From an uncultured Bacteroidales bacterium (GTDB taxonomy: Bacteria > Bacteroidota > Bacteroidia > Bacteroidales > UBA4417): a stretch of 58,955 nucleotides of DNA. How positions within the stretch are numbered: the stretch's first letter is position 1; each line of letters starts with the position of its first letter. A program made the translations under genes and the position numbers. The notes under the pieces were generated by a model that did no database searches, was not told the DNA's origin, and saw only the letters and a program-made list of their open reading frames with translations. Shown here one piece after another: positions 17,684-26,695 of the stretch. Location: positions 1 through 58,955 of the forward strand of contig CAIRMR010000004.1 of assembly GCA_903879715.1 (NCBI GenBank). The letters are read 5' to 3'.

Positions 17684-18417
17684 AAAACATACATATCGTA
17701 CTGATCGGTTTAGCTTTATTCATACTGCTTCAAACTTTTCTTGATACTGTTTTTGCTGTATTGACAACACTTGTGGTACTGTTTTCATGGATTGCCTTTA
17801 ATATTTTTTCGGTTAAACATTCACTATTCCTGAAAAGCATTTGCCGAATCAGAACGAAGGAAAAAGTTGTATTTCTGAGCTTTGACGACGGACCATCTGA
17901 CCAGTTTACTCCGGTTATTCTGGATATTCTGAAACGAAATAATGTTAAAGCTTCGTTTTTCTGTATCGGGCAACATGCGGAAGTATACCCGGATCTGGTC
18001 CGTAGAATTTCATCTGAAGGGCATCGTATTGGTAATCATACCAATAGCCATAATTGGAAAAATGCATTTAAGCCTTCCTCTATTATTGAAGCCGAAATCG
18101 ATCGCACGAATAATATACTCTTTGATATTACAGGCAGCAAACCCGAACTTTTTCGTCCGCCCTTCGGCATCACAAATCCTTCTATTGCAAAGGCAATTAA
18201 AGGCTCAGGAATGCAGTCGGTTGGTTGGGATATACGGTCATTTGACACGATAAGTAAAGATCCTCAAAAACTGGTTCGTCGCATAAGCGACAAGCTCAGG
18301 CCCGGCAGTATTATCCTGCTGCATGACAACAGGGAAATAACCAGCCGGATTTTGAATGAATTGATTGAAACTATTCAGAACAAGGGCTACAAAATAGTAT
18401 CTTTGGCGGACGTTTAA
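17677..18417 (+). CDS. Membrane-anchored polysaccharide deacetylase (NodB domain)
   Basis: A 246-residue protein with two hydrophobic segments at the N-terminus (about 5-45) and a NodB-homology domain. The metal and catalytic residues are in place: Asp70-Asp71 (SFDDGPS), His121 and His125 (HTNSH), and the RPPFG motif at 160-164. The family removes acetyl groups from N-acetylated sugars using zinc. Its presence in the pigment operon beside a glycosyltransferase points to a sugar-containing or peptidoglycan-linked acceptor, but this is inference. Confidence 0.84.
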   Translation: MLKNIHIVLIGLALFILLQTFLDTVFAVLTTLVVLFSWIAFNIFSVKHSLFLKSICRIRTKEKVVFLSFDDGPSDQFTPVILDILKRNNVKASFFCIGQHAEVYPDLVRRISSEGHRIGNHTNSHNWKNAFKPSSIIEAEIDRTNNILFDITGSKPELFRPPFGITNPSIAKAIKGSGMQSVGWDIRSFDTISKDPQKLVRRISDKLRPGSIILLHDNREITSRILNELIETIQNKGYKIVSLADV

Positions 18418-18456
18418 TACGTGGTTTTTATAAAATTTCAATATCTCGTTAACTAA

Positions 18457-19131
18457 ATGAAAAATAGGAAATCATCAAGAAGTGCAGGAAGTATCCTTTT
18501 TACGGGCATACTTTTTTTTATGTGTTTTAATTTTGTTCTGATCAGTGCTGCCAGTGCTCAGAATTATACTCCGGTTAAAGATGTTGCCGGATTCAAGAAG
18601 CTGTATGCCGCTAAATCGACTGCAATGAACACGCTAAAAAGCGATTTCGTTCAGGAAAAAAGCATAAGCATGCTGACGAATAAACTTAGCTCGAATGGAA
18701 CTTTTATCTTTAAGAAAACCAACAAGTTGCGCATGGAATATGCCAAACCATATCCGTATATTTTTGTAATGAATGAGGATCAGATCATTATTGAAAATGA
18801 CCAGAAAAAGACAAATGTTTCGGTCAATTCGAACAAAATGTTCAAAATGATCAGCCAGTTAACAATTGACTGTGTTACCGGTAACATACTGAATTCGAAA
18901 GACTTTGATGTGAAAATTTCGGAAAATGCAAAGGTTTATTTCCTGGTATTAAAACCGAACCAAAAAATGATCAAATCCTTATTTACAGAAATTGATTTGC
19001 TTGTAGCCAAAAGCGATTTTACTGTTGACAGGATCGACCTGAAAGAAACCTCAGGTGATAGTACAACTTTGATTTTTAGTAATAAAAAAATAAATACCCC
19101 GGTTCCCGATGAGGTTTTTATTGTTAATTAG
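18457..19131 (+). CDS. LolA-like outer-membrane lipoprotein carrier
   Basis: A 224-residue exported protein with a signal peptide (about 1-34, ending ASAQ). The mature part has the LolA fold pattern: a LKSDFVQEKSISML strand, NGTFIFKKTNKLRMEY and PYPYIFVMNEDQIII. LolA proteins shuttle lipidated cargo across the periplasm. A LolA homologue is a recurrent member of aryl polyene clusters, where it is thought to carry the pigment lipid to the outer membrane. It overlaps the next gene by 23 bp. Confidence 0.82.
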   Translation: MKNRKSSRSAGSILFTGILFFMCFNFVLISAASAQNYTPVKDVAGFKKLYAAKSTAMNTLKSDFVQEKSISMLTNKLSSNGTFIFKKTNKLRMEYAKPYPYIFVMNEDQIIIENDQKKTNVSVNSNKMFKMISQLTIDCVTGNILNSKDFDVKISENAKVYFLVLKPNQKMIKSLFTEIDLLVAKSDFTVDRIDLKETSGDSTTLIFSNKKINTPVPDEVFIVN

Positions 19132-19711
19132 CTGCATCATTTGTTTTTATCTGGTTCCGGGAAAGCTTGGCGCCCAGCCTGCCATACCGGCACTTTGCAA
19201 AACGAACGACTCGCTCGGAATGTATAATATTACCATGGAGTTTAGCAAAAATACGCTGACCGGTTTAGTGATTTTTAAGAAAACAAACGATTCAACACTT
19301 CGGTTGGTGTTGAATGCTGAAATGGGACCAAAATTGCTTGATATGGAGCTTTCCCCCAAGGGATATAAAACTATTTACGCGTTTAAGAAGCTCAAAAGGA
19401 AAAGGATACTCAAAACATTTTACGAGGATTTCGGAGCGTTAAGCGGAATACTGATCCGGAATAAAGATTTTAGTATTGACTCAAGCCAGTCTTCGCTGAA
19501 TTTTACTTACAATCTTGGAAGGCAGAAGAAGATTGCTTATTCCTCTGAACTATCAGATGTTAGAATCGTTTCAGGTAAAATGGAGGATGGAAAGTCTGTT
19601 AAGACTATATTTCATTATTTTTACGATCCGGCAACTTCCATGATCAGTTCAATGAAACTGGAGCATCAGCATTTCCGGATGGTGATACTGTTAAATAAAA
19701 TCAGCTTGTAA
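19109..19711 (+). CDS. Secreted beta-rich protein, unknown, next to LolA
   Basis: A 200-residue protein with a signal peptide (about 1-22, ending LGAQ). The body is beta-rich (TLTGLVIFKKTNDSTLRLVL, KLLDMELSPKGYK) and resembles a LolB/DUF3261-like sheet in pattern, but I cannot confirm the family. Aryl polyene clusters of Proteobacteria have a DUF3261 lipoprotein in the same position next to LolA; here there is no lipobox, so it would be soluble. Overlap with the previous gene suggests a shared role in export. Confidence 0.7.
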   Translation: MRFLLLISCIICFYLVPGKLGAQPAIPALCKTNDSLGMYNITMEFSKNTLTGLVIFKKTNDSTLRLVLNAEMGPKLLDMELSPKGYKTIYAFKKLKRKRILKTFYEDFGALSGILIRNKDFSIDSSQSSLNFTYNLGRQKKIAYSSELSDVRIVSGKMEDGKSVKTIFHYFYDPATSMISSMKLEHQHFRMVILLNKISL

Positions 19712-19712
19712 T

Positions 19713-20084
19713 ATGTTGTTCGAAGGGAACTTATACACAATCATAAGTATAGAAGGCTCGGGCGAAATCCTGAATGCTTCCGTTATGATTATGCGTAATC
19801 ATCCTGTTTTTGACGGGCATTTTCCCGGCAACCCGATTTTACCCGGAGTTTGCACGCTTCAGATTGCCGGTGAATTACTCTCAAAACACCTGGATCAAAA
19901 GCTTATGCTTGTAAAAAGCGACAACATTAAATTCATGAGTCTTGTAATTCCAACAGTGAATACAATCCTCAAATATGAAATCAGTTTGGGTAACAAAGAA
20001 GAAAATATTTTGTCTGTAAAGTGCACAGTAACAAGTAACAAGGTAGAGGTTTTAAAAATGAAAGGCAGTTACTTATGTCAGTAG
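19713..20084 (+). CDS. Hotdog-fold dehydratase, FabZ/ApeI-like, with Gln at the catalytic acid
   Basis: A 123-residue FabZ-like protein. It keeps the histidine block HFPGNPILPGV (His36 is the catalytic His), but the residue equivalent to the catalytic Glu of FabZ is Gln50 (PGVCTLQIAGE). It should dehydrate beta-hydroxyacyl-ACP to build the conjugated chain. The acid may come from the partner hotdog protein at 10895, which has the opposite pattern. Its stop lies 10 bp inside the glycosyltransferase gene. Confidence 0.8.
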   Translation: MLFEGNLYTIISIEGSGEILNASVMIMRNHPVFDGHFPGNPILPGVCTLQIAGELLSKHLDQKLMLVKSDNIKFMSLVIPTVNTILKYEISLGNKEENILSVKCTVTSNKVEVLKMKGSYLCQ

Positions 20085-21235
20085 AGCTTGAAACGAAGAA
20101 AATCTTTGATAAATATAAAGTATGCGTTCTTCTGCCAACGTATAACAACGGCGGTACAATTGCCGGTGTGATTGATGGAATTCGTTTGCTCACCAACGAT
20201 TTAATTGTTGTAAACGATGGCTCAACCGATGATACTTCATTAATACTTGATCATTATCCTGGTATTCAATTAATTTCATACACTAAAAATAAAGGAAAAG
20301 GAAATGCATTGCTGACAGGTTTCAGGTATGCCATTTCCAAAGGTTATCAATACGCCATAACTATCGATTCAGATGGACAGCATAATCCGGCTGATATTCC
20401 GGCTTTCGCTGAAAAACTACAGGAAACCGGTCAAGCCTTAATCATTGGCGAAAGGAATATGGAACAGGCTTCGGTGCCAGGCAAAAGTAACTTCGGGCGA
20501 AAATTCTCAAATTTCTGGTTTAAGGTTGAAACGGGAATCGATCATAACGATACGCAGTCAGGATTTCGTTTATACCCGCTTCTGGCTTTTGAAAATATGA
20601 AGTTTTACACGCCGAAGTTTGAATTCGAGATTGAAATATTGGTTCGGCTCGCGTGGAAAGGGATAAAAGTTGAAAGTGTTCCGGTTTCGGTCCGGTATTT
20701 TCCTAAAGAAGAACGTGTTTCGCATTTCAGACCGTTCCGGGACTTTACACGCATCAGCATACTCAATACAGCGTTGGTCTTCCTGGCTTTAGCCTGGCAC
20801 AGGCCACTGATGTATATCAAAGGGAAAAACATTTCCGGATTTTTTTTTAACAGTTCCGAAACAGTCTTAAAGCGTTCTCTGTCAGTTGCTTTCGGAGTAT
20901 TTATGGGGATCATTCCTATTTGGGGTTTTCAGTTGGTTGCGGCTATTGCACTTGCCTTTTTATTCAGGCTGAACAAACCACTCGTAATCCTGTTTGCCAA
21001 TATCAGCATACCACCTATGATTCCACTTATCTTGTTTCTTAGTCTGGTTTGTGGCAAATTCTGGGTAAGCAATTCAACTATCCCGCTGTTTAATTCAGCG
21101 TTAAATCTGGAAACTATAAAGCCATTTCTCCTGCAATATATTGCTGGAAGTATTAGTCTGGCAATTTTATCAGCTATTGTATTTGGAACATTGACTTTTA
21201 TTGTATTATCAACATTCAGAAGAGTTAAAGCATAA
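20075..21235 (+). CDS. Glycosyltransferase family 2 fused to DUF2062
   Basis: A 386-residue protein. The N-terminal GT-A domain (about 15-230) has LLPTYNNGGTI, the nucleotide-sugar motif VNDGSTDD and TIDSDGQHNP carrying the metal-binding DXD-type acid. The C-terminal 120 residues (from about 270) form a hydrophobic DUF2062 membrane domain (GVFMGIIPIWGFQ). It resembles polyprenyl-phosphate glycosyltransferases that act at the inner membrane. In the pigment operon it probably glycosylates the product or its anchor lipid. Translationally coupled to the genes on both sides. Confidence 0.84.
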   Translation: MSVELETKKIFDKYKVCVLLPTYNNGGTIAGVIDGIRLLTNDLIVVNDGSTDDTSLILDHYPGIQLISYTKNKGKGNALLTGFRYAISKGYQYAITIDSDGQHNPADIPAFAEKLQETGQALIIGERNMEQASVPGKSNFGRKFSNFWFKVETGIDHNDTQSGFRLYPLLAFENMKFYTPKFEFEIEILVRLAWKGIKVESVPVSVRYFPKEERVSHFRPFRDFTRISILNTALVFLALAWHRPLMYIKGKNISGFFFNSSETVLKRSLSVAFGVFMGIIPIWGFQLVAAIALAFLFRLNKPLVILFANISIPPMIPLILFLSLVCGKFWVSNSTIPLFNSALNLETIKPFLLQYIAGSISLAILSAIVFGTLTFIVLSTFRRVKA

Positions 21236-21237
21236 TT

Positions 21238-24200
21238 ATGACAGGCTTGATTTTAAAAACGTACGACTATTTCGCTAAACACCGGCTTGTTTTCTGGCTT
21301 GTCATGCTTTTCAGTTTCATTCTTTTAGGCGTGTTGGGATTAAGAGTCTCGTTTGAGGAGGACATCAGCAAAATGCTGCAGATGGACGCAAAAACCCGTG
21401 AATACACCAAACTTATTCAAAACACCCGCCTTATTGATAAGCTTGTCATCAGTATTTCGGATGAATCAACTGTTACCAGTTCTGACCAGGTAAAAATGGC
21501 TTATTGCGATAGTATGCTGGTGCGTCTTCACACTCTCGATACTAAGCTGGTAAAAAAAGTAATTGCCAGTCCCGACGATTTCCCTTTCATGGAAGTTTAC
21601 AAAGCTTTGTTACGCAACCTTCCTTTTTTTATTGAAGAACAGGATTATGCTCACATTGATTCTATTCTTCAACCTGCGAATATCCAAAGTCACCTGGCCG
21701 GTAACACCAGGCTTTTGTCTTCTCCAACCGGAATTATGATCAGGCAAAGTATGCCATTGGACCCGGCCGGAATTTCCGGAGCCATGACCTTGCGGTTACA
21801 GAAACTGGGTGAAGCCACAGGTTACGAAATCAACAATGGTTACTTTTTTACAAAGGATAAAAAGAATCTGGTCTTGTTTATCGAACCGGCAAATCCGGCT
21901 AACGAAACCGGTAAAAACGCAGTCCTGATCAAAGCAATCGAAGATTTTGCATCAGAGCTGAAACAGCAGGATCAGTTTAAAAATATCGAAAGCGGATTTA
22001 TGGGAGCTACTGCTGTTTCAGTGGGTAATGCGCGCCAGATTCAGCGCGATACCGCTCTTACACTTGCAATAATGTGTATCGCTTTAATCATCCTGATCAC
22101 TTCTGTATTTCGTAAAAAGAGAACACCTATCCTGATTTTTCTGCCTATCATTTTCGGGATGGCTTTTGCGTTGGCGTGTATTTCGTTTATTGAAAAAGAT
22201 ATTTCACTGATAGCCATCGGTGCAACATCGGTACTGCTTGGTATTGCTGTTAATTACCCCATTCATATTTTAACGCACAGGCTTCACGAAAAAGATCTTC
22301 GCAAAGTTATTGGCGATATGGTTGAGCCGATGACCATTGGAAGTGCAACCACTATTGGTGGTTTTATCTGCCTGCTGTTTGTAAAAGCTGATATTCTTCA
22401 CGACTTTGGATTGCTGGGCGCGTTTGGACTGATTGGCGCAGTGATCTTTTCACTGATTTTCCTTCCGCATCTTGTAGGGAAACAGCAATCTGAAAGCAAA
22501 ATTGCAGGCAAATGGCTTGAAAAAGCGGGTAAGATTCAGCTCGAAAACTACGCTTATCTGCGCTGGTCAATTATTCTGCTGACGCCTGTTATGCTTTACT
22601 TTGCCCAGTTTATCGAGTTCGACAGCGACATGATGCATCTTAATTACATGTCGCCCGAACTAAAAAAGACAGAAGAGGCTTTGCGTGGTGCCGACAGGCT
22701 GAAACATTCCGTGTATGTCATTTCGTTTGGCAACACTTTCGACAAGGCACTTGCTTCGGCCGGGGGAATAAAGAATTTATCTGATTCACTGAATAAATCC
22801 GGAACTACTAATAAATATACAGGCGTTGCAGATTTTCTTCCTTCAAAAGAGGAACAGGAAAAACGGCTTAAGCGTTGGAAACACTATTTTACACCTGAAA
22901 AAATTCAACAGATAAAAACATCGCTGGATAAATCAGGGAAAGAGCTGGGGTTTAAGGAAAATGCTTTCAATGACTTTTACGCTAATCTGGAACTGCATAC
23001 AAAGCAAATAGATAGTGCTGATTTTCACCTTTTAACAACAGTTTTTGCAAAAGAAACAGTATCAGTTACGCCCGAAATGACAACTATTGTTTCGGTACTC
23101 CAGGTTCCGACGGCTTCGCTGACAGAGGTTGAGAAACTCGTATCTGAACAGCCGGCTTCCAGGATGCTGGATAATAAATTTATGTCAAACCAGTTGGCAT
23201 CCATCATCAATGATGATTTTAATTTCATTGCCATATTTTCGGCTCTCCTGGTTTTTATAGCACTCTTGTTAACTTATGGACGAATTGAGCTTGCCCTCAC
23301 GGCATTTATTCCCATGGTTGTTTCCTGGATCTGGATTTTGGGGCTTATGGGATTGTTTCATATACAGTTCAATATTGTCAATATTATTTTGTCCACTTTT
23401 ATTTTTGGCTTAGGCGACGACTACTGCATTTTTACCATGGATGGTCTTATGCACGAATACCGGAGCAAAAAGAAGCAGATGCCGGTAATACGAATGAGCA
23501 TTTTGTTGTCGGGACTTACAACGCTTATCGGTTTTGGGGTTATGCTTATCGCCAAACATCCGGCATTGCAATCCATAGCTTTGGTTTCGGTTATAGGAAT
23601 TACTTCGGTTTTGGTTATTTCGCAGGTATTGATGCCGTACCTGTTCCGAATGTTTGTGAGTTCGCCTGTCAGCAAAGGTTTTGCGCCAATAAGTTTTAAA
23701 ACCGCGCTTCAGACAGTATTTGCCTATACATTTTTTATTACAGGATGCTTGCTGCTCAGCGTTGCAGGGTTTTTCCTTTTGGTGATAAATCCGTTTAAAA
23801 GGCCGAAGGCGCAGAATGTGTTTAACTGGATGATAAGCAAAACAACCTGGGCTCAGTTGTATGTGATGGGGAATCTCAAAAAGAGAGTTATTTATGAAGA
23901 AAAGCCGGATTTCTCAAAGCCATGCATTTTTGTAGCTAATCACCAGTCGGTTATCGATATTCTTTCGATGAGCATGCTGAGTCCCAAAATGCTTTTACTC
24001 ACAAATAAATGGGTCTGGAATTCGCCGCTTTTTGGATATGTGGTGCGCTTAGCCGGTTACTATCCGATTTTTGAGGGTGCCGATCCGGGAATCGAATTGC
24101 TGAAAGCAAAAATCGACGCGGGGTATTCAATTGCTGTTTTTCCTGAGGGCACACGTTCGAAGGACGGAAAAATAGGCCGTTTCCATAAAGGCGCGTTTTA

Positions 24201-25086
24201 CCTGGCTCAGCAACTTGAACTCGACATTATTCCCGTTATACTTCATGATACCGGCAAATCCATTGCCAAAGGCAGTTTTACGATGCGTGACGCTGCTATG
24301 ACAGTCAAGGTTCTGAAGCGTATTAAATTTGATGACCCGGATTTTGGCTCAACCTATCAGCAAAAAACAAAGGCTGTCCATCAGCTGTTTAAGGAACAGT
24401 ATGCATTACTGGATAAAGAATTTCACACACCGGAATTTTTCCGCAAACGTGTAATTGAAAACTTCCTTTTTAAAGGCCCGTTGCTCGAATGGTATATGAA
24501 GGTGAAATTAAAAATGGAAGGCAACTACCTGGTTTTTCAAAACCTGGTTCCTAAGAAAGGAGTAATTATTGATGCCGGTTGCGGATATGGATTTATGTCA
24601 TATATGCTGGCTTACCTGGAACCAAAGCGTGAAATTACCGGGCTCGATTATGATGAATCAAAAATAGAAGTAGCTGAAAACGGATTCGACAAGCCGGCAA
24701 ATCTTAACTTTGTAAGTTCAAATCTTCAGGATTTTACGGTTCCTAATGCTGATTGCATTATATTCAGTGATGTTTTGCATTATTTGAATCTGCAGGAACG
24801 AAACCGAATTTTTACAGAATATGCTTCAAAACTATTGCCGGGAGGCACGATCATTATCAGGGACGGCGACAACCGGATGGCAAAAAAACATGCCACCACA
24901 CGCCTGACTGAATTTTTCTCCACCAGGATTTTAAATTTTAATAAAACTGAAAATAAACTCGAATTCTTCTCTTTCGACGATATGGCTAAACTAGGGGAGA
25001 GCCTGGGATTTGAGACTCAGATTATTGATCAGACTAAATGGACATCGAATCTAATTATGGTATTCAAAAGGAAAAACAATGGGTGA
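21238..25086 (+). CDS. MMPL/RND exporter fused to PlsC acyltransferase and SAM methyltransferase
   Basis: One 1282-codon frame with three enzymes. Residues about 1-860 are an MMPL/RND lipid exporter: a first membrane helix at 16-36, a periplasmic loop, and two blocks of membrane helices (about 270-420 and 660-840). Residues about 880-1090 are a PlsC/LPLAT acyltransferase with NHQSVID (H(X4)D, about 902) and FPEGTRS (about 969). Residues about 1095-1282 are a class I methyltransferase with IIDAGCGYG (about 1110) and GLDYDESK. Fusion of export, acyl transfer and methylation on one chain suggests the pigment is esterified and exported in one step. It overlaps the next gene by 8 bp. No frameshift is seen, so it is a genuine fusion. 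Confidence 0.88.
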   Translation: MTGLILKTYDYFAKHRLVFWLVMLFSFILLGVLGLRVSFEEDISKMLQMDAKTREYTKLIQNTRLIDKLVISISDESTVTSSDQVKMAYCDSMLVRLHTLDTKLVKKVIASPDDFPFMEVYKALLRNLPFFIEEQDYAHIDSILQPANIQSHLAGNTRLLSSPTGIMIRQSMPLDPAGISGAMTLRLQKLGEATGYEINNGYFFTKDKKNLVLFIEPANPANETGKNAVLIKAIEDFASELKQQDQFKNIESGFMGATAVSVGNARQIQRDTALTLAIMCIALIILITSVFRKKRTPILIFLPIIFGMAFALACISFIEKDISLIAIGATSVLLGIAVNYPIHILTHRLHEKDLRKVIGDMVEPMTIGSATTIGGFICLLFVKADILHDFGLLGAFGLIGAVIFSLIFLPHLVGKQQSESKIAGKWLEKAGKIQLENYAYLRWSIILLTPVMLYFAQFIEFDSDMMHLNYMSPELKKTEEALRGADRLKHSVYVISFGNTFDKALASAGGIKNLSDSLNKSGTTNKYTGVADFLPSKEEQEKRLKRWKHYFTPEKIQQIKTSLDKSGKELGFKENAFNDFYANLELHTKQIDSADFHLLTTVFAKETVSVTPEMTTIVSVLQVPTASLTEVEKLVSEQPASRMLDNKFMSNQLASIINDDFNFIAIFSALLVFIALLLTYGRIELALTAFIPMVVSWIWILGLMGLFHIQFNIVNIILSTFIFGLGDDYCIFTMDGLMHEYRSKKKQMPVIRMSILLSGLTTLIGFGVMLIAKHPALQSIALVSVIGITSVLVISQVLMPYLFRMFVSSPVSKGFAPISFKTALQTVFAYTFFITGCLLLSVAGFFLLVINPFKRPKAQNVFNWMISKTTWAQLYVMGNLKKRVIYEEKPDFSKPCIFVANHQSVIDILSMSMLSPKMLLLTNKWVWNSPLFGYVVRLAGYYPIFEGADPGIELLKAKIDAGYSIAVFPEGTRSKDGKIGRFHKGAFYLAQQLELDIIPVILHDTGKSIAKGSFTMRDAAMTVKVLKRIKFDDPDFGSTYQQKTKAVHQLFKEQYALLDKEFHTPEFFRKRVIENFLFKGPLLEWYMKVKLKMEGNYLVFQNLVPKKGVIIDAGCGYGFMSYMLAYLEPKREITGLDYDESKIEVAENGFDKPANLNFVSSNLQDFTVPNADCIIFSDVLHYLNLQERNRIFTEYASKLLPGGTIIIRDGDNRMAKKHATTRLTEFFSTRILNFNKTENKLEFFSFDDMAKLGESLGFETQIIDQTKWTSNLIMVFKRKNNG

Positions 25087-26587
25087 TAGCTTCGATGTTG
25101 TAATTATAGGTAGCGGATTGGGCGGATTATTGTGCGGCGCTATACTTGGTAAAAACGGGTATAAGATTGCCGTTCTTGAAAAAAATCCGCTGATTGGTGG
25201 TTGCCTTCAGAGTTATTCCCGTAATGGTGGCTTATTCGATACCGGCGTTCATTACATTGGCGGACTTGAAAAAGGACAGACTCTTTATAAGATATTTTCC
25301 TACCTGGGGTTGATGGAACGCATCAGGATCAAGCGTTTTGATGAGGAAGGCTTTGATGTGATTAAATTTGGCGACAGCGATACGGAATATGTTTACGCGC
25401 AATCGTACGAAAAATTTATTGATACTCTGGCAAAGGAATTTCCTGATGAGCGCGAAGGAATTGAAAACTATTGCCGGAGCATAAAGGAATTGTGCGACAG
25501 GTTTCCACTCTATAACCTGCGAAACGGTGATTTTATGGATAAAATGGATTTGCTCGACATGAATGCCCGTGACACGATTAATTCATTTGTAAAAGATCCT
25601 TTGCTGCAGAATGTGCTGGCAGGTAATAATTGCCTGTACGCCGGTTCGGGTGAGAAATCACCATTTTATATTCACGCCCTGATTTTAAACAGTTATATCG
25701 AAAGCGCCTGGAGATGCGAAGGCGGCGGATCGCAGATTGCTACAGCACTGGCTGATGTTATTGCTGAAACCGGCGGTAAAGTTATAAGGAAGGCTGAAGT
25801 TAACAGGATTCTTGTAAGTGAAGGGATTGCCACCAAAGTAATAACAAAGGATGGTCGCGAGTTTGGCGGGAAACAGTTTATTTCGGATTTACACCCTGCT
25901 GTTACAATTGCTCTTACTCAATCAGATGTATTCCGGAAAGCGTATGTCAACCGTATTACACACCTCGAAAATACGGTTAGTGTTTTTATTCTGAACGTTG
26001 TATTTAAGGATTCCGCTTTTCCGTTTATAAATAAAAATGTCTACTATTACTCGAAATCGGAAAATGTGTGGAACGGAACTGAGTACGACGAGGCAAAATG
26101 GCCGGAAAATTATGCCTTATTTGTTACTGAAGGCAAAGATGGATTTGCCCATTCTGCTTCCGTAATGTGCTATATGAAGTATTCGGAGTTTGAGCAATGG
26201 GCTGATACTAAGAATACCGTTTTTCAGCCGGATGATAGAGGACCGGGTTATAATGAATTAAAGGAGGAAAAAGCCTCAAAAATATTTGCTCTGATTGAAA
26301 AACAGTATCCGGGATTTCGATCTGCCGTGGAATCCTATCACACACTTTCACCATTAACCTATCGCGATTACACAGGAACACCCCATGGCTCACTTTATGG
26401 CATTCAGCGCGACTGCAGCGAACCGCTTAAAACGTTTGTGCCTGCTCGTACCAAAATACCAAATCTGTTGCTTACAGGTCAGAATCTTAACCTGCACGGA
26501 GTTATGGGTGTATCAGTAAGCTCAATTATTACCTGCGGCGAATTGCTCGGGATTGATTCATTGCTTGAAAAAATCAGAAATACCTGA
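25079..26587 (+). CDS. FAD-dependent oxidoreductase, phytoene-desaturase/CrtI-like
   Basis: A 502-residue flavoprotein. The dinucleotide-binding motif VVIIGSGLGGLLCG and LEKNPLIGGCLQSY at the N-terminus, and LLLTGQNLNLHGVMGV at the C-terminus, are typical of the CrtI/retinol-saturase family, which add or remove double bonds in polyenes. It ends the overlapping part of the pigment operon. Its possible jobs are desaturation, isomerisation or ring oxidation of the polyene. None is shown by sequence. Confidence 0.84.
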   Translation: MGDSFDVVIIGSGLGGLLCGAILGKNGYKIAVLEKNPLIGGCLQSYSRNGGLFDTGVHYIGGLEKGQTLYKIFSYLGLMERIRIKRFDEEGFDVIKFGDSDTEYVYAQSYEKFIDTLAKEFPDEREGIENYCRSIKELCDRFPLYNLRNGDFMDKMDLLDMNARDTINSFVKDPLLQNVLAGNNCLYAGSGEKSPFYIHALILNSYIESAWRCEGGGSQIATALADVIAETGGKVIRKAEVNRILVSEGIATKVITKDGREFGGKQFISDLHPAVTIALTQSDVFRKAYVNRITHLENTVSVFILNVVFKDSAFPFINKNVYYYSKSENVWNGTEYDEAKWPENYALFVTEGKDGFAHSASVMCYMKYSEFEQWADTKNTVFQPDDRGPGYNELKEEKASKIFALIEKQYPGFRSAVESYHTLSPLTYRDYTGTPHGSLYGIQRDCSEPLKTFVPARTKIPNLLLTGQNLNLHGVMGVSVSSIITCGELLGIDSLLEKIRNT

Positions 26588-26695
26588 TTAGTGCTGCCTT
26601 AAACCAAAAACTAAAATGTGGAGACCAGAAACCACTCAAAATAACGGGGAGATACCGAAAATCCAAACGAGTAGGACATTTTCAAAAAAAGGATT

